A DNA stretch of 64,000 bases, taken from Pseudanabaena sp. UWO311 (GTDB taxonomy: Bacteria; Cyanobacteriota; Cyanobacteriia; Pseudanabaenales; Pseudanabaenaceae). The notes under the pieces were generated by a model. The model was not told the origin of the DNA, made no database searches, and saw nothing but the letters and a program-made list of their open reading frames with translations. The DNA is taken from the NCBI RefSeq assembly GCF_006937785.1, contig NZ_SJEE01000025.1:1-64000 (forward strand), written 5' to 3'. Positions 16,521-25,476 of this stretch are shown here, one piece after another. A program made the position numbers and the translations under genes. Position 1 is the stretch's first letter. Each line of letters starts with the position of its first letter.

Positions 16521-18338
16521 TCATAATAACTCTCCTGTTTCTTGCAGGGAATGCAAGCGATGATAAATTCCGCCTTGAGATAAAAGCTGTTGATGTGAGC
16601 CAATCTCCACAACTTGACCTTTATCTAAAACCACAATTTTATCGGCCTCGCGCACAGTACTAAGCCGATGAGCAATCACAATCGTAGTACGAGTTCCTTG
16701 GATACGACGCATGGCAAGTTGAATCGATCGCTCCGATTCGTAATCAAGGCTAGAAGTCGCCTCATCAAATACAAGAATGTCAGGATTGACTAACAACGCC
16801 CGCGCAATCCCCAATCGCTGACGCTGACCGCCAGAGAGCCTTACACCTCTCTCACCAACAATGGTGTTATAGCCATGCGGTAATAGATGCAAAAACTCAT
16901 CAACGCTAGCGATCGCACAGGCTTCCTTAACTTCAGCAAAGGTCGCGTTTGGTCTGCCGTAAACGAGATTGTCCATCAGGGTTCCATTAAATATATCGAC
17001 CTCTTGATGTACGATCGCTAGGCGTTTGCGATAACCTGTGATATCGAGTTCTGTAATATTTGTTCCATCAATCAAAATCCCGCCGCCCGATGGCTCAAAG
17101 TAACGAAATAGCATCTTCACTAATGTCGATTTACCTGAACCCGATCGCCCAACTAGCGCTACGGTTTCGTAGGGTTCGATTGTGAACTGGATCTTTTCTA
17201 GAACAGGGCGATCGTGATCGTAGCCGAAGGTGAGATTGCGAAACTCCACTTTTCCATCAAAGCGATATTGGGGATATTTAGTGTTTGGATGGAGTGCGAT
17301 CGCGGCATCTTGACCATTTGCTTGTTTCATGAACTCATGAAAGCGCATCATCGAAGAATAGCGACGGGCAAACACTTCGGCGAGTAAACAAATTGGCTTG
17401 ATTTCAGAATAAGCCATACTTGCCAAAGTGGAAATCGTAATAAAATGCCCAATCGACATCGTTCCATCGAAGGTAGCAAATAGCGCCGCCCCAAACACGA
17501 CAAATTGACAGGATTCTAAAACAGTGTCACGCACCATGCCCAGCTTTACATAGCCAATGTGAATTCCCCAGAGTGATACTTTTGCTTCCCGTTCGAGGCG
17601 ATCGCTTTGGCGTTTATATTCCTTGGCTTCGTTCGCAAAAGCCTTGACTGTTTTGATATTGGTAATAATTTCTGAAGTGCGACTTTCTGTGTTTTCTTGA
17701 TAGACATCAAGAGTTTCTTCAATCTTGGTAAGATCCTTGAGCTTGTGTAAACTCCCCAATAGCACCACTATAAATGACACTAAAAAGAAAGCCGAAATCC
17801 ACCATGCGATCGCACAGATAATCACAAAAATGCCGAGGATTCGCACTGTTTTAGGAATCAATTGCCCTGCGATTTCGGGATATGACCACATGTGATTGGC
17901 TAAGCCTCGCGCCACCCGTCCTGCAATCCGCCCCGCGTTATGCTCATCATAAAATTCGATGGGCAAGGTCAAGATTTTGGCGATCGCCTTTTGGGTTTGG
18001 TCACGACGAGTTTTGAGAGCTATTTCCCAATGAAAGTTATTTGCAAACCAGACCTGTATAGGTGCACGGATGACTGTGACTACAAAAATCAACCCCGATA
18101 GAGTGATTAATGAAGTTGTCTGAGTCAGAGGTTGACCAAACAGACCCAATGCTCCTACAACCAAGTTATTAATTTCGCGATCAAGCGATCGCCCTGATAG
18201 TACATTTAGGATCTGTCCGACCGTATAGGGAACAGTCAGATCGATAATTTCAAATGCGCTTGAACCTGCAATGCTCCAGATCGCCTTTGTCCGATAGCGT
18301 TTAAAGTAACGTACTACATCCCACAAATTTGCTGTCAT
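16521..18338 (-). CDS. ABC exporter, fused permease and ATPase
   Basis: An ABC transporter half-molecule of 605 residues from the ATG at 18338. Six transmembrane helices (ABC type 1 domain) are followed by the nucleotide-binding domain: Walker A GRSGSGKST, signature LSGGQRQRLGIARALL, Walker B ILVFDEATSSLD and the switch His in AHRLST. This is the lipid A/multidrug exporter (MsbA-like) layout, working as a dimer in the inner membrane. The substrate cannot be told. An in-frame upstream ATG at 18377 would add 13 residues, but it lies inside the antitoxin-like relic on the same strand, so the downstream start is preferred. The first 38 bases overlap the end of that relic. Confidence 0.88.
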   Translation of the reverse strand: MTANLWDVVRYFKRYRTKAIWSIAGSSAFEIIDLTVPYTVGQILNVLSGRSLDREINNLVVGALGLFGQPLTQTTSLITLSGLIFVVTVIRAPIQVWFANNFHWEIALKTRRDQTQKAIAKILTLPIEFYDEHNAGRIAGRVARGLANHMWSYPEIAGQLIPKTVRILGIFVIICAIAWWISAFFLVSFIVVLLGSLHKLKDLTKIEETLDVYQENTESRTSEIITNIKTVKAFANEAKEYKRQSDRLEREAKVSLWGIHIGYVKLGMVRDTVLESCQFVVFGAALFATFDGTMSIGHFITISTLASMAYSEIKPICLLAEVFARRYSSMMRFHEFMKQANGQDAAIALHPNTKYPQYRFDGKVEFRNLTFGYDHDRPVLEKIQFTIEPYETVALVGRSGSGKSTLVKMLFRYFEPSGGGILIDGTNITELDITGYRKRLAIVHQEVDIFNGTLMDNLVYGRPNATFAEVKEACAIASVDEFLHLLPHGYNTIVGERGVRLSGGQRQRLGIARALLVNPDILVFDEATSSLDYESERSIQLAMRRIQGTRTTIVIAHRLSTVREADKIVVLDKGQVVEIGSHQQLLSQGGIYHRLHSLQETGELL

Positions 18339-18515
18339 GCTCGTCAAAATCCAATAAGTATTTCCGCAAAGCCTCATTCATAATCGTTTGATAACCATTG
18401 CCAGCAGAGTTACAATGTTCTCGAATGATTCAAGTACATCATCATCAATATAAATCTTTATGCGGGTCTTGCCTGTCTGAGGAATCACAGCCCCACGCTT
18501 AGCTTGGCTAATCAT
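18301..18515 (-). pseudogene. Frameshifted BrnA-like antitoxin
   Basis: From the ATG at 18515 the frame reads MISQAKRGAVIPQTGKTRIK then IYIDDDVLESF, a ribbon-helix-helix antitoxin of the BrnA type. Right there the frame breaks. One base is missing: restoring a T (TTT CGA) gives REHCNSAGNGYQTIMNEALR and onward to a stop at 18301-18303, about 71 residues and a normal ending for the family. As it stands the original frame stops early at 18379-18381. No BrnT toxin gene is adjacent. The 3' end overlaps the ABC exporter start. I infer an orphaned, decaying antitoxin; a sequencing error is the alternative. Confidence 0.7.
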
Positions 18516-18574
18516 GTTCCGTCTTCATAGGAAATACACTCTACAAAAATCAACAGACAGGCGATCGCCTAGCC

Positions 18575-18832
18575 TCACATAATTTCTTCAGCCAAAAGCT
18601 TACCCTTGACACGTTCATATTCATCTTCAAGAAACCACTCTTGGGCTGCTTGATAGTTTGAATGAGAAACTACGAGTTTGTAATCTGATGCAGGATTAAA
18701 AACATTACATCTACCATCATGATCACCGACAAGCATCAGGACTTTAGGTGGGAAAGGGATGGGATCAACCCAAAGTTCGATAAATTTCCAAGTCTTAGCC
18801 TGTTTTTCGAGGGCTGGTACGAGGGATTGCAT
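18575..18832 (-). CDS. Small acidic hypothetical protein, partner of upstream gene
   Basis: An 85-88 residue protein (ATG at 18841 or 18832). It has no motif I can name with certainty. The central LMLVGDHDGRCNVFNPASDY and the acidic end YQAAQEWFLEDEYERV suggest a compact domain rather than noise. Its start overlaps the 3' end of the preceding gene by about 40 bp, so the two are translationally linked. The pairing of a basic protein followed by a small acidic one resembles toxin-antidote or immunity pairs, but that is conjecture. Confidence 0.55.
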   Translation of the reverse strand: MQSLVPALEKQAKTWKFIELWVDPIPFPPKVLMLVGDHDGRCNVFNPASDYKLVVSHSNYQAAQEWFLEDEYERVKGKLLAEEIM

Positions 18833-19154
18833 GATACTCACCTGTAGCTTTTAGGACTTTGATCTCACCGTAGTAAAGAGACGTTTGGCTAGAATCTACT
18901 CTAATTATGTAACCAATTGGCTCGGCAAAATACAACCCATACCTTTCATAGTCATCATCTTCATTATTGATACCAGTTCGTTCTCCATCTAAGATGATAG
19001 CCTGTATAACTTTTTCTAAGGTTTCGCGATCGCTAAAAATATGCGCTCTACCTTCCCTTCTTAGCAATCGTTGAACTTGGGGCGTATTTGGCAAATGTTT
19101 ATCAATCAAACTTGATCTAGGGTTGGGAGTAATACGTCGTTTGATTCCTGCCAT
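18795..19154 (-). CDS. Hypothetical protein, DUF6972-like
   Basis: A 119-residue protein with a basic N-terminus (MAGIKRRITPNPRSSLIDKH). The rest, with AHIFSDRETLEKVIQAIILD, ERYGLYFAEPIGYIIR and ATGEYHAIPRTSP, resembles a small cyanobacterial family I know as DUF6972. That name is from memory. The C-terminal domain recalls RNase-like or polymorphic-toxin tail domains, often with a conserved YHxxPRT end, but I see no proven catalytic set. It overlaps the small acidic gene downstream. The ATG at 19154 is the first in frame. Confidence 0.6.
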   Translation of the reverse strand: MAGIKRRITPNPRSSLIDKHLPNTPQVQRLLRREGRAHIFSDRETLEKVIQAIILDGERTGINNEDDDYERYGLYFAEPIGYIIRVDSSQTSLYYGEIKVLKATGEYHAIPRTSPRKTG

Positions 19155-19550
19155 GAATATTCAGTAACTAAAGTGCGTTACTGTCAACGTAATTTATATC
19201 TCAGTAAAAGTCTCAAGTTTTATACGGATTTACTACAATTGTTAAGTAATAGTTTTTTGTTTAAGCATAGATTTTTATCTATGCAATTGCCAAGATAAAT
19301 TATGGTGAAAATCATAGACTTGCTACTTTTTAACACATATTCTCGCCTCAACATGACGATATACTGATAACCATCAAGGTATATCTACTTAAATAACATA
19401 ACCAATAGAGTCAATTGCTGAAGCAATAGCCCAAGCCGTGACTTAAAATAACAAACGTTTAGGATGTGCTGCATATCCTAGATAACTAGCAAAAACTAGC
19501 ACTACTTAACCAGAGCAACAGTTTACAGAGTAAAGAGGCGATCGCAAATC
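19155..19550. other. Divergent promoter region upstream of ndhH
   Basis: This 396-bp AT-rich gap separates the DUF6972-like gene from ndhH and should hold the ndh promoter and leader. A perfect hairpin GCATAGAT-TTTT-ATCTATGC is at 19265-19284, and a small ACTAGCAAAAACTAGC hairpin sits near 19487-19502. No gene or RNA family is recognised. Confidence 0.45.
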
Positions 19551-20732
19551 ATGGTGATGATTGAAACCAAAGCCGAACGCATGGTCATAAATATGGGACC
19601 TCACCACCCATCCATGCACGGCGTTCTCAGACTTATCGTCACGCTAGACGGCGAAAACGTAGTTGATTGTGAGCCTGTTTTAGGCTACTTACATCGCTCC
19701 ATGGAGAAAATCGCCGAAAATCGCACGATTATCCAATATTTACCCTACGTGACCCGATGGGATTACCTCGCGACCATGTTCACCGAGGCGATCACCGTCA
19801 ATGCACCCGAAAAACTAGCTAATGTGCCAGTGCCGCGTCGCGCCAGCTACATCCGCATGATCATGCTAGAACTTAGCCGCATCGCCTCTCACCTACTGTG
19901 GCTCGGCACATTCGTCGCAGACATCGGTGCACAAACACCGTTTTTCTACGTCTTCCGCGAACGGGAAATGATCTATGACCTGTTCGAGGCAGCAACAGGG
20001 ATGCGGATGATGCATAACTATTTTCGGATCGGGGGAGTTGCCGCAGACCTACCCTATGGCTGGATCGAGAAATGCGAAGACTTTTGCAATTACTTCGTAC
20101 CCGTTATCGACGAATACGAAAAATTAATTACCAATAATCCCATCTTCCGTAAAAGAATTGAAGGACTTGGCACGATTACACGCGATGAAGCCATCAACTG
20201 GGGCTTATCGGGACCAATGTTACGTGGTTCAGGTGTAAAGCTGGATTTACGCAAAGTTGATCATTATGAGCTCTACGATGAACTCGATTGGGATGTGCAG
20301 TGGGACAATGGCGGCGACTGCCTCGCCCGTTATCTCGTGCGTGTACGTGAAATGCGTGAATCATCGAAAATGATCCTGCAATGTCTCAAACAAATTCCTG
20401 GTGGATCTTACGAAAATCTCGAAGCACAGCGAGTTCTTGCAGGACCCAAGAGTGAATGGAACTCAATGGACTATCAGTTCATTAGCAAAAAACCATCACC
20501 CACCTTCAAGGTTGCATCGGGCGAGCATTATGTCCGAGTTGAAGCCCCAAAGGGTGAACTAGGTGTATACATCATCGGTGAAGATAGCGTCTTCCCTTGG
20601 CGATTCAAGATTCGTCCACCAGGATTTATTAATTTGCAAATCTTGCCGGACTTAGTGCGCGGCATGAAGCTCGCCGACATCATGGCAATTTTAGGAAGTG
20701 TGGACATTATTATGGGTGAGGTCGATCGCTAA
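19551..20732 (+). CDS. ndhH: NDH-1 subunit H
   Basis: A 393-residue subunit of the photosynthetic NDH-1 complex (49-kDa/NuoD family), part of the hydrophilic arm near the plastoquinone pocket. The family start [13 protein letters not shown] and the C-terminal end [20 protein letters not shown] are intact. NDH-1 takes electrons from ferredoxin and drives cyclic flow, respiration and CO2 uptake. The start at 19551 is supported by AAAGAGG at 19533-19539; ATG codons at 19551 and 19557 are both possible. Its stop overlaps the ndhA ATG (TAATG at 20730-20734), so translation is coupled. In many cyanobacteria ndhH is unlinked from ndhAIGE; here it leads the cluster. Confidence 0.95.
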   Translation: MVMIETKAERMVINMGPHHPSMHGVLRLIVTLDGENVVDCEPVLGYLHRSMEKIAENRTIIQYLPYVTRWDYLATMFTEAITVNAPEKLANVPVPRRASYIRMIMLELSRIASHLLWLGTFVADIGAQTPFFYVFREREMIYDLFEAATGMRMMHNYFRIGGVAADLPYGWIEKCEDFCNYFVPVIDEYEKLITNNPIFRKRIEGLGTITRDEAINWGLSGPMLRGSGVKLDLRKVDHYELYDELDWDVQWDNGGDCLARYLVRVREMRESSKMILQCLKQIPGGSYENLEAQRVLAGPKSEWNSMDYQFISKKPSPTFKVASGEHYVRVEAPKGELGVYIIGEDSVFPWRFKIRPPGFINLQILPDLVRGMKLADIMAILGSVDIIMGEVDR

Positions 20733-21850
20733 TGTACGGTGGAATTGATTTACAAAGATCTTTAATTGAAATCCTGACAGGGCTGGGCTTACCCGCCGAT
20801 GTCGCCAAAGTGATTTGGATGTTATTGCCCATGGCAGTAATGGTTTTAGGTGTAACCGTGGGCGCATTGGTATGCACATGGCTAGAACGAAAAATTTCTG
20901 CTGCTGCTCAACAACGGATTGGACCTGAATATGCGGGACCTTTTGGACTGTTGATCCCGATCGCTGACGTAGCCAAGCTAGTTATTAAGCAAGGCACGAT
21001 CCCAGCTAAAGCCGATCCTTTACTCTACACAATCGGACCAGCGCTGGTATTTACATCTGTCTTCTTGTGTTATTTAGTCATTCCTTTTGGGCAAAACCTG
21101 ATCATCTCTGACATCGGTACGGGCGTATTCTTTATTATTGCCATTTCCAGTGTTGCCCCAATTGGTCTGCTGATGGCGGGTTACTCTTCCAACAATAAAT
21201 ACTCTTTATTGGGTGGATTACGAGCCGCCGCTCAGTCGATTAGCTATGAAATTCCGCTTGCATTAGCTGTACTTGCTGTTGCCCTGATGACCAATGGACT
21301 TAGTACGATTGACATCGTTAATCAGCAAGCTGAGTATGGCATTCTCTCATGGAATATTTGGCGGCAACCAATCGGCTTCGTGATCTTTATCATTGCGGCT
21401 CTTGCAGAATGTGAGCGGCTGCCCTTTGACTTGCCTGAAGCTGAAGAAGAACTAGTAGCTGGTTATCAGACTGAATATTCAGGAATCAGATTTGCTTTCT
21501 TCTACGGTGGTTCCTATGCCAACCTTTTGCTTGCAGGATTGCTCGCCTCGATTCTCTACCTCGGTGGATGGGAATTGCCTTTCCCGATTGACAGAATTAG
21601 TGGAGCTTTAGGTATTGAGGCAAATACAGCTTGGTGGCAGGTTTTAGCTGCATTTATTGGGCTAACTTCAACCCTAGTCAAAACATATGCTTTCATCTTT
21701 TTTGCGATCCTCCTGCGTTGGACTGTTCCTCGCGTTCGCATCGATCAACTCCTCGACCTCGGATGGAAATTCCTACTACCAATTGGACTTGCAAATCTGC
21801 TGATTACCGCAGCTTTGAAGTTGGCTTTTCCTTTTGCATTTGGCGGCTAG
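20732..21850 (+). CDS. ndhA: NDH-1 subunit A
   Basis: A 372-residue membrane subunit (NuoH/ND1 family) with about eight helices, linking the hydrophilic arm to the membrane arm and forming the quinone entry. Characteristic segments are [34 protein letters not shown] and the acidic loop [20 protein letters not shown]. It starts 1 base inside the ndhH stop. Its own stop is followed by a hairpin before ndhI. Confidence 0.95.
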   Translation: MYGGIDLQRSLIEILTGLGLPADVAKVIWMLLPMAVMVLGVTVGALVCTWLERKISAAAQQRIGPEYAGPFGLLIPIADVAKLVIKQGTIPAKADPLLYTIGPALVFTSVFLCYLVIPFGQNLIISDIGTGVFFIIAISSVAPIGLLMAGYSSNNKYSLLGGLRAAAQSISYEIPLALAVLAVALMTNGLSTIDIVNQQAEYGILSWNIWRQPIGFVIFIIAALAECERLPFDLPEAEEELVAGYQTEYSGIRFAFFYGGSYANLLLAGLLASILYLGGWELPFPIDRISGALGIEANTAWWQVLAAFIGLTSTLVKTYAFIFFAILLRWTVPRVRIDQLLDLGWKFLLPIGLANLLITAALKLAFPFAFGG

Positions 21851-21857
21851 AGACTGT

Positions 21858-21890
21858 TTGAGAAAGTATGCAAATCGTACTTTCTCAAAG
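21858..21890. repeat. Hairpin in the ndhA-ndhI spacer
   Basis: Arms TTTGAGAAAGTA (21858-21869) and the exact complement (21879-21890) enclose a 9-base loop. It begins 8 bases after the ndhA stop. It lies within the operon and could affect mRNA processing or partial readthrough. Confidence 0.65.
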
Positions 21891-21916
21891 ATAAACCTAA
21901 ATCATCAATTACCATC

Positions 21917-22510
21917 ATGCTGAAATTCCTCAATAAAGTTGGTGAATACACCAAAGACGCTATCCAAGCTGCCAAGTATATCGGGCAAGGCATGTCGGTA
22001 ACATTTGACCATATGCGTCGTCGTCCGATTACTGTGCAATACCCCTACGAAAAGTTAATTCCTTCTGAGCGTTTTCGTGGACGCATTCACTTTGAGTTTG
22101 ATAAGTGTATTTCTTGCGAAGTATGTGTGCGTGTATGTCCGATTAACTTGCCTGTAGTTGATTGGACATTCAACACAGAAATGAAGAAAAAGGAACTCAA
22201 GAGTTACAGCATTGACTTCGGAGTATGTATTTTTTGTGGTAACTGTGTGGAATACTGCCCCACTAATGCCTTGTCAATGACCGAAGAATACGATCTGTCT
22301 ACGTTTGATCGCCATGAATTAAACTTTGATAGCGTCGCCCTCGGACGGATGCCTACCAAAGTTACTGAAGATCCTTTTGTTACGCCGATCCGTGAGCTTG
22401 CCTACTTGCCGAAGGGTGTCATCGAAGGGCATGAAGTCCCTCACACTGCTAGACGTGCTGGCTTGCGCCCTGAAGAAATTGCTGAAGCCACCTCTGACAG
22501 CAAGGAATAG
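21917..22510 (+). CDS. ndhI: NDH-1 subunit I (2x[4Fe-4S])
   Basis: A 197-residue iron-sulfur subunit (NuoI family) that carries two [4Fe-4S] clusters of the hydrophilic arm. The two motifs are [12 protein letters not shown] and [12 protein letters not shown]. The N-terminal amphipathic segment [20 protein letters not shown] is the family's membrane-contact region. The C-terminal tail after about residue 160 is the usual cyanobacterial extension. The preceding hairpin ends 26 bp before the ATG. Confidence 0.95.
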   Translation: MLKFLNKVGEYTKDAIQAAKYIGQGMSVTFDHMRRRPITVQYPYEKLIPSERFRGRIHFEFDKCISCEVCVRVCPINLPVVDWTFNTEMKKKELKSYSIDFGVCIFCGNCVEYCPTNALSMTEEYDLSTFDRHELNFDSVALGRMPTKVTEDPFVTPIRELAYLPKGVIEGHEVPHTARRAGLRPEEIAEATSDSKE

Positions 22511-22525
22511 CGTAAAGGAATAGCT

Positions 22526-22560
22526 AAATTTATAAAGATTCTCTATATACCTATAAATTT
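22526..22560. repeat. Hairpin in the ndhI-ndhG spacer
   Basis: AAATTTATA at 22526-22534 is repeated inverted as TATAAATTT at 22552-22560, with an AT-rich loop. It is weaker than the other gene-end hairpins of this operon. Confidence 0.45.
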
Positions 22561-22593
22561 GGCTTCAAGTAAGACTATTAAAGGAGATTTTTA

Positions 22594-23202
22594 ATGAGTA
22601 ATATTGGTTTAGGTGACGGTTCACAAACTGTATCCCTAGTTGTATTAACGGCAATGCTCATAGCGTCGGCAATGGGTGTTGTTCTATTACAGAACATAGT
22701 TTATGCCGCATTTTTACTGGGTGCTTGTTTTATCAGTGTGGCGGGACTTTACCTGTTACTCAATGCTGATTTTGTTGCAGCAGCTCAGGTTTTAATCTAT
22801 GTCGGCGCAGTCAATATTTTGATTCTGTTTGCGATCATGTTGGTGAATAAGCGCCAAGACTATCAAGATGTCAAATATGGGGCTTTACGCAGTGTAGTTA
22901 CTGGCGTTGTTTGCTTAGGCTTGTTTGCATTGTTAGGAGTCACTGTAACTTCAACGAATTGGGCTGTTAGTCCTACGATCGCTAAGCTACCTTCGACGAT
23001 GGTAGTAATTGGTCAGCATTTCTTTAGTGATTATCTGCTGCCTTTTGAACTTGCTTCTGTCTTACTTTTAGTTGCCCTAATTGGTGCGATCGTACTTGCC
23101 CGTCGTGAGCTAGTGCCTGATACAGTGACAGTTGGTCAAGTTGATGAGGATTCACTTGAGTTATTAGAAAAGCCCAAAGAGCAACTTGTTGCCTCTAAAT
23201 AA
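22594..23202 (+). CDS. ndhG: NDH-1 subunit G
   Basis: A 202-residue membrane subunit (NuoJ/ND6 family) with five helices; VLIYVGAVNILILFAIML is the conserved third-helix region with its pi-bulge. It sits in the NDH-1 membrane arm next to subunits A and E. The start is preceded by AAAGGAG at 22579-22585, a strong ribosome binding site. The stop codon lies in the arm of a 20-bp palindrome. Confidence 0.95.
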   Translation: MSNIGLGDGSQTVSLVVLTAMLIASAMGVVLLQNIVYAAFLLGACFISVAGLYLLLNADFVAAAQVLIYVGAVNILILFAIMLVNKRQDYQDVKYGALRSVVTGVVCLGLFALLGVTVTSTNWAVSPTIAKLPSTMVVIGQHFFSDYLLPFELASVLLLVALIGAIVLARRELVPDTVTVGQVDEDSLELLEKPKEQLVASK

Positions 23203-23240
23203 ATTTTGATTTCTGCCTTTGGCAGAAATCAAAATTTATT
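23198..23240. repeat. 20-bp perfect palindrome over the ndhG stop
   Basis: Arms 23198-23217 and 23221-23240 are exact reverse complements around TTT (tip TTTCTGCC-TTT-GGCAGAAA). The left arm contains the ndhG stop codon. The hairpin ends 27 bp before the ndhE start, so it is within the operon rather than after it. Confidence 0.8.
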
Positions 23241-23267
23241 AGTAATTGAAATAAATAGTAAACAGAT

Positions 23268-23573
23268 ATGTCTTTAGAACCTTTTTTGATTATTGCCGCC
23301 GCACTCTTTTGTATTGGTATCTATGGATTAATTACCAGTCGGAATGCTGTACGTGTATTAATGTCAGTTGAATTGATGTTAAATGCTGTCAACCTTAATC
23401 TGATGGCATTTTCAAATTATCTTGACTCAGCAAGTATTCGCGGTCAAGTATTTACCATCTTTGTAATTTCGATCGCTGCGGCCGAAGCCGCTGTAGGTCT
23501 GGCGATCGTGCTGTCGATCTATCGCAGTCGCGACACTGTTGATATGGAGCAATTTAACTTGCTGCGCTGGTAA
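23268..23573 (+). CDS. ndhE: NDH-1 subunit E
   Basis: A 101-residue, three-helix membrane subunit (NuoK/ND4L family) of normal length. The conserved membrane glutamate of the proton path is in [18 protein letters not shown], and a second lies in [11 protein letters not shown]. It is the last ndh gene of this cluster; a hairpin with T run follows immediately. Confidence 0.95.
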   Translation: MSLEPFLIIAAALFCIGIYGLITSRNAVRVLMSVELMLNAVNLNLMAFSNYLDSASIRGQVFTIFVISIAAAEAAVGLAIVLSIYRSRDTVDMEQFNLLRW

Positions 23574-23580
23574 AAATTAT

Positions 23581-23636
23581 ATGTTTACCAATCCTTGAAA
23601 TGGCTACGACATTTTAAGGATTGGTAAACATTTTTT
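23581..23636 (+). terminator. Terminator of the ndhHAIGE operon
   Basis: ATGTTTACCAATCCTT (23581-23596) and its exact complement (23616-23631) close an inner imperfect stem with CTACG at the tip. The right arm is followed by TTTTTT (23631-23636). It starts 8 bp after the ndhE stop. The GtrA gene begins 18 bp beyond. Confidence 0.75.
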
Positions 23637-23653
23637 GTGTAATCCTAAAAATA

Positions 23654-24103
23654 ATGCAAAACTTGTTACAGCTAATTTGGTTAAAGCTCTCACAGCCGCG
23701 TAGTTTAAGATTCCTAGTCGTGGGGATACTTGGAGCAACAACAAATATTTTGCTTCTTGAAGCTTTAGTTGATTGCTTACATTGGGAGACAGCCTTTTTG
23801 CGATCGCTTGCAAATGTTATTGCCACTGAAATTTGCTTAGTTGCAACTTTTTTTGCTTATCGCCAGATTGTTTGGCAAATAGAAGAATTTGATTGGCGAT
23901 TTGTATTGCAAACCGAATTACCAACTTACCACCTATCTATTGCTTCGGTAATCGCAATTCGTTCTTTATTATTATTTCCATTTATGGATTGGCTGGGGAT
24001 TGATCTTATTATGAACACTGTTATAGGCATTGGGATCGGCGCAATTTTAACCTATACATTGAGTGAAAAATTTATATTTACGGAAAGAGAGCCCCTTTCT
24101 TGA
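23654..24103 (+). CDS. GtrA family membrane protein
   Basis: A 149-residue protein from the ATG at 23654 (the frame is open from 23621, where the initial codons fall at the foot of the terminator). Four membrane helices and the signatures RFLVVGILGATTNILLLEAL and YTLSEKFIFTERE place it in the GtrA family, thought to flip polyprenyl-linked sugars in cell-surface glycan synthesis. No glycosyltransferase gene is adjacent, so the partner is unknown. Confidence 0.8.
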   Translation: MQNLLQLIWLKLSQPRSLRFLVVGILGATTNILLLEALVDCLHWETAFLRSLANVIATEICLVATFFAYRQIVWQIEEFDWRFVLQTELPTYHLSIASVIAIRSLLLFPFMDWLGIDLIMNTVIGIGIGAILTYTLSEKFIFTEREPLS

Positions 24104-24137
24104 AAATACTACCCAAAAAAGACTGACAAAAGCTATA

Positions 24138-24827
24138 TCAAAAAATTGATTGCAGTACATAGCTTAACGCGGCACTAGACAAGGGAACTGAGATGTTATC
24201 TGTGCCCCCTGGGGAATAGGCTTCGAGTAAAGCCGCGATCGCAGCGACAGGCATTGCTATTCCAATGTCACGGGTATGAATACCGTGAGTAAGCCCGAAA
24301 ATACCGATCATCACCATCAAACTGGTGACAAACATAGCAACCGATCCTTCAACGCTACGCTTATTACCAAGATGAACAAAGGTATGTTTACCAAAGCGTT
24401 TGCCGATTAGCGCTGCCATGCCATCTCCCCAAGACATGACCATTACGCCGATAACGGCATATTGCGGATGGCTATCCCATAAAAGCACTACTAAAATCGT
24501 GATACTAAGCGCGTAGTAAAACACGCCGTAGGTCTTGCGTCCCACATCGTGGATCATTGGCAAAATATTTGTATAGTGAGAGGCTAAGGCGATCGCACTA
24601 AATGTCACACCTGCTGTTACACATAGCCATGTCGGGATATGTAACCACCATGCGATCAGCAAGACATTACCAGTGCCAATATGTACAACTTTGCGAACTA
24701 GTTCTGGATCTTGCTTGAGGCGACGCAAGATATCTGAAGCTAGAAATACAAGACCTAGCCAGATAGCTACAGCACTAATCTGGATTGTTAGGGCGGTACT
24801 CGGAGAGATGTCGCTAGTTATGGGCAT
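24138..24827 (-). CDS. Phytol/polyprenol kinase-like CTP-dependent kinase
   Basis: A 229-residue integral membrane protein with about six or seven helices. The motif VRKVVHIGTGNVLLIAWWL and the acidic DGMAALIGKRFGKHTF with NKRSVEGSVAMF match the phosphatidate cytidylyltransferase-like group that includes phytol kinase VTE5 and dolichol kinases. In cyanobacteria the closest role is phytol phosphorylation for tocopherol and chlorophyll recycling. Substrate is inferred from the subfamily. A large repeat-bearing gap lies upstream. Confidence 0.75.
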   Translation of the reverse strand: MPITSDISPSTALTIQISAVAIWLGLVFLASDILRRLKQDPELVRKVVHIGTGNVLLIAWWLHIPTWLCVTAGVTFSAIALASHYTNILPMIHDVGRKTYGVFYYALSITILVVLLWDSHPQYAVIGVMVMSWGDGMAALIGKRFGKHTFVHLGNKRSVEGSVAMFVTSLMVMIGIFGLTHGIHTRDIGIAMPVAAIAALLEAYSPGGTDNISVPLSSAALSYVLQSIF

Positions 24828-24903
24828 ATGACAAGCTATCTATGTAGTCGGATGAACAAGTTTATAAGCTATTACCAATGATGATAGATGGTAACCACAT
24901 GTT

Positions 24904-25160
24904 TTATAACAATTCACGCAAGTGCGGCGACACTTTTGGCAATTAAAAATCAAACTCAGCTAGGGGTTTAAAAATATAAGACTGCTAAGCGATTTGATGT
25001 TGTGTTAAGTAGCTAGTGTAATTAAACATAAATCCCAAAAAACTGTGATGCATGCTTCGCGTGCGCCACAGTTTTTGACCTAGCTAGTTATAACAAATTC
25101 GCAAAAGTGTGCCGACACTTCTGTGAATTAAAGAACAAACATGATAAGGGTTTTAAAAAC
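24904..25160. repeat. Two diverged copies of a hairpin repeat
   Basis: Copy 1 (24904-24975) and copy 2 (25088-25160) share TTATAAC, then a hairpin from AATTC to AATT, then AGGGGTTTTAAAA-type ends. In copy 2 the stem is AATTCGCAAAAGTGT, loop GCCG, ACACTTCTGTGAATT (25096-25129). In copy 1 stem bases have drifted but CGACACTT is kept. Direct orientation. Confidence 0.65.
25038..25076. repeat. Palindrome with apex GCATGCTTCGCGTGC
   Basis: AAAAACTGTG (25038-25047) and its complement (25067-25076) close an inner stem whose tip is CTTCGCG. It lies between the two hairpin repeat copies, far from gene ends. Confidence 0.6.
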
Positions 25161-25476
25161 ACAAAATGGCGTAGCCATTTTGTGTTTTGGTATTAATTAC
25201 AGCGATTTGCGATCAAACTCTAACTAAATAATAAATTATCTAAAAGCCTTGCAGAGATGAGATTTTAAATAATTTATTAGTTGGAGATCATAATATTTTT
25301 GTTGAAAGCACTGGTAGAATACAGAATTTTTAACTGATATTACGTAGTTTCGGCTTTAGGAAAAAGCGTTATAGGATTAAGATAAATAGCTCTTTTTTTG
25401 CTTTTAGTATTGATGTAAATAATCTTAGATAGATCAAATCGCAACCATCATCTAGCCGTGGGCAAAGCGAGCAAAC

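Larger units (their letters stand above)
24828..25476. other. Repeat-bearing spacer
   Basis: This 649-bp gap between divergent genes has no supported gene. It holds two copies of a 70-75-bp hairpin repeat (24904-24975 and 25088-25160), a palindrome with CTTCGC tip (25038-25076), a second short one (25157-25188, ACACAAAATGGC-GTA-GCCATTTTGTGT) and a relic of the 16.2-kb element end (25331-25346). It looks like a landing zone for small repeats. Confidence 0.6.

Noticed and set aside
16448-16663. 71-residue plus-strand open frame
   Set aside because: Most of it overlaps the ABC exporter antisense and the rest has no coding features.
19155-19550. tRNA or riboswitch in the ndhH leader
   Set aside because: Only small AT-rich hairpins; no TTCRANY T-loop or known aptamer core was seen.
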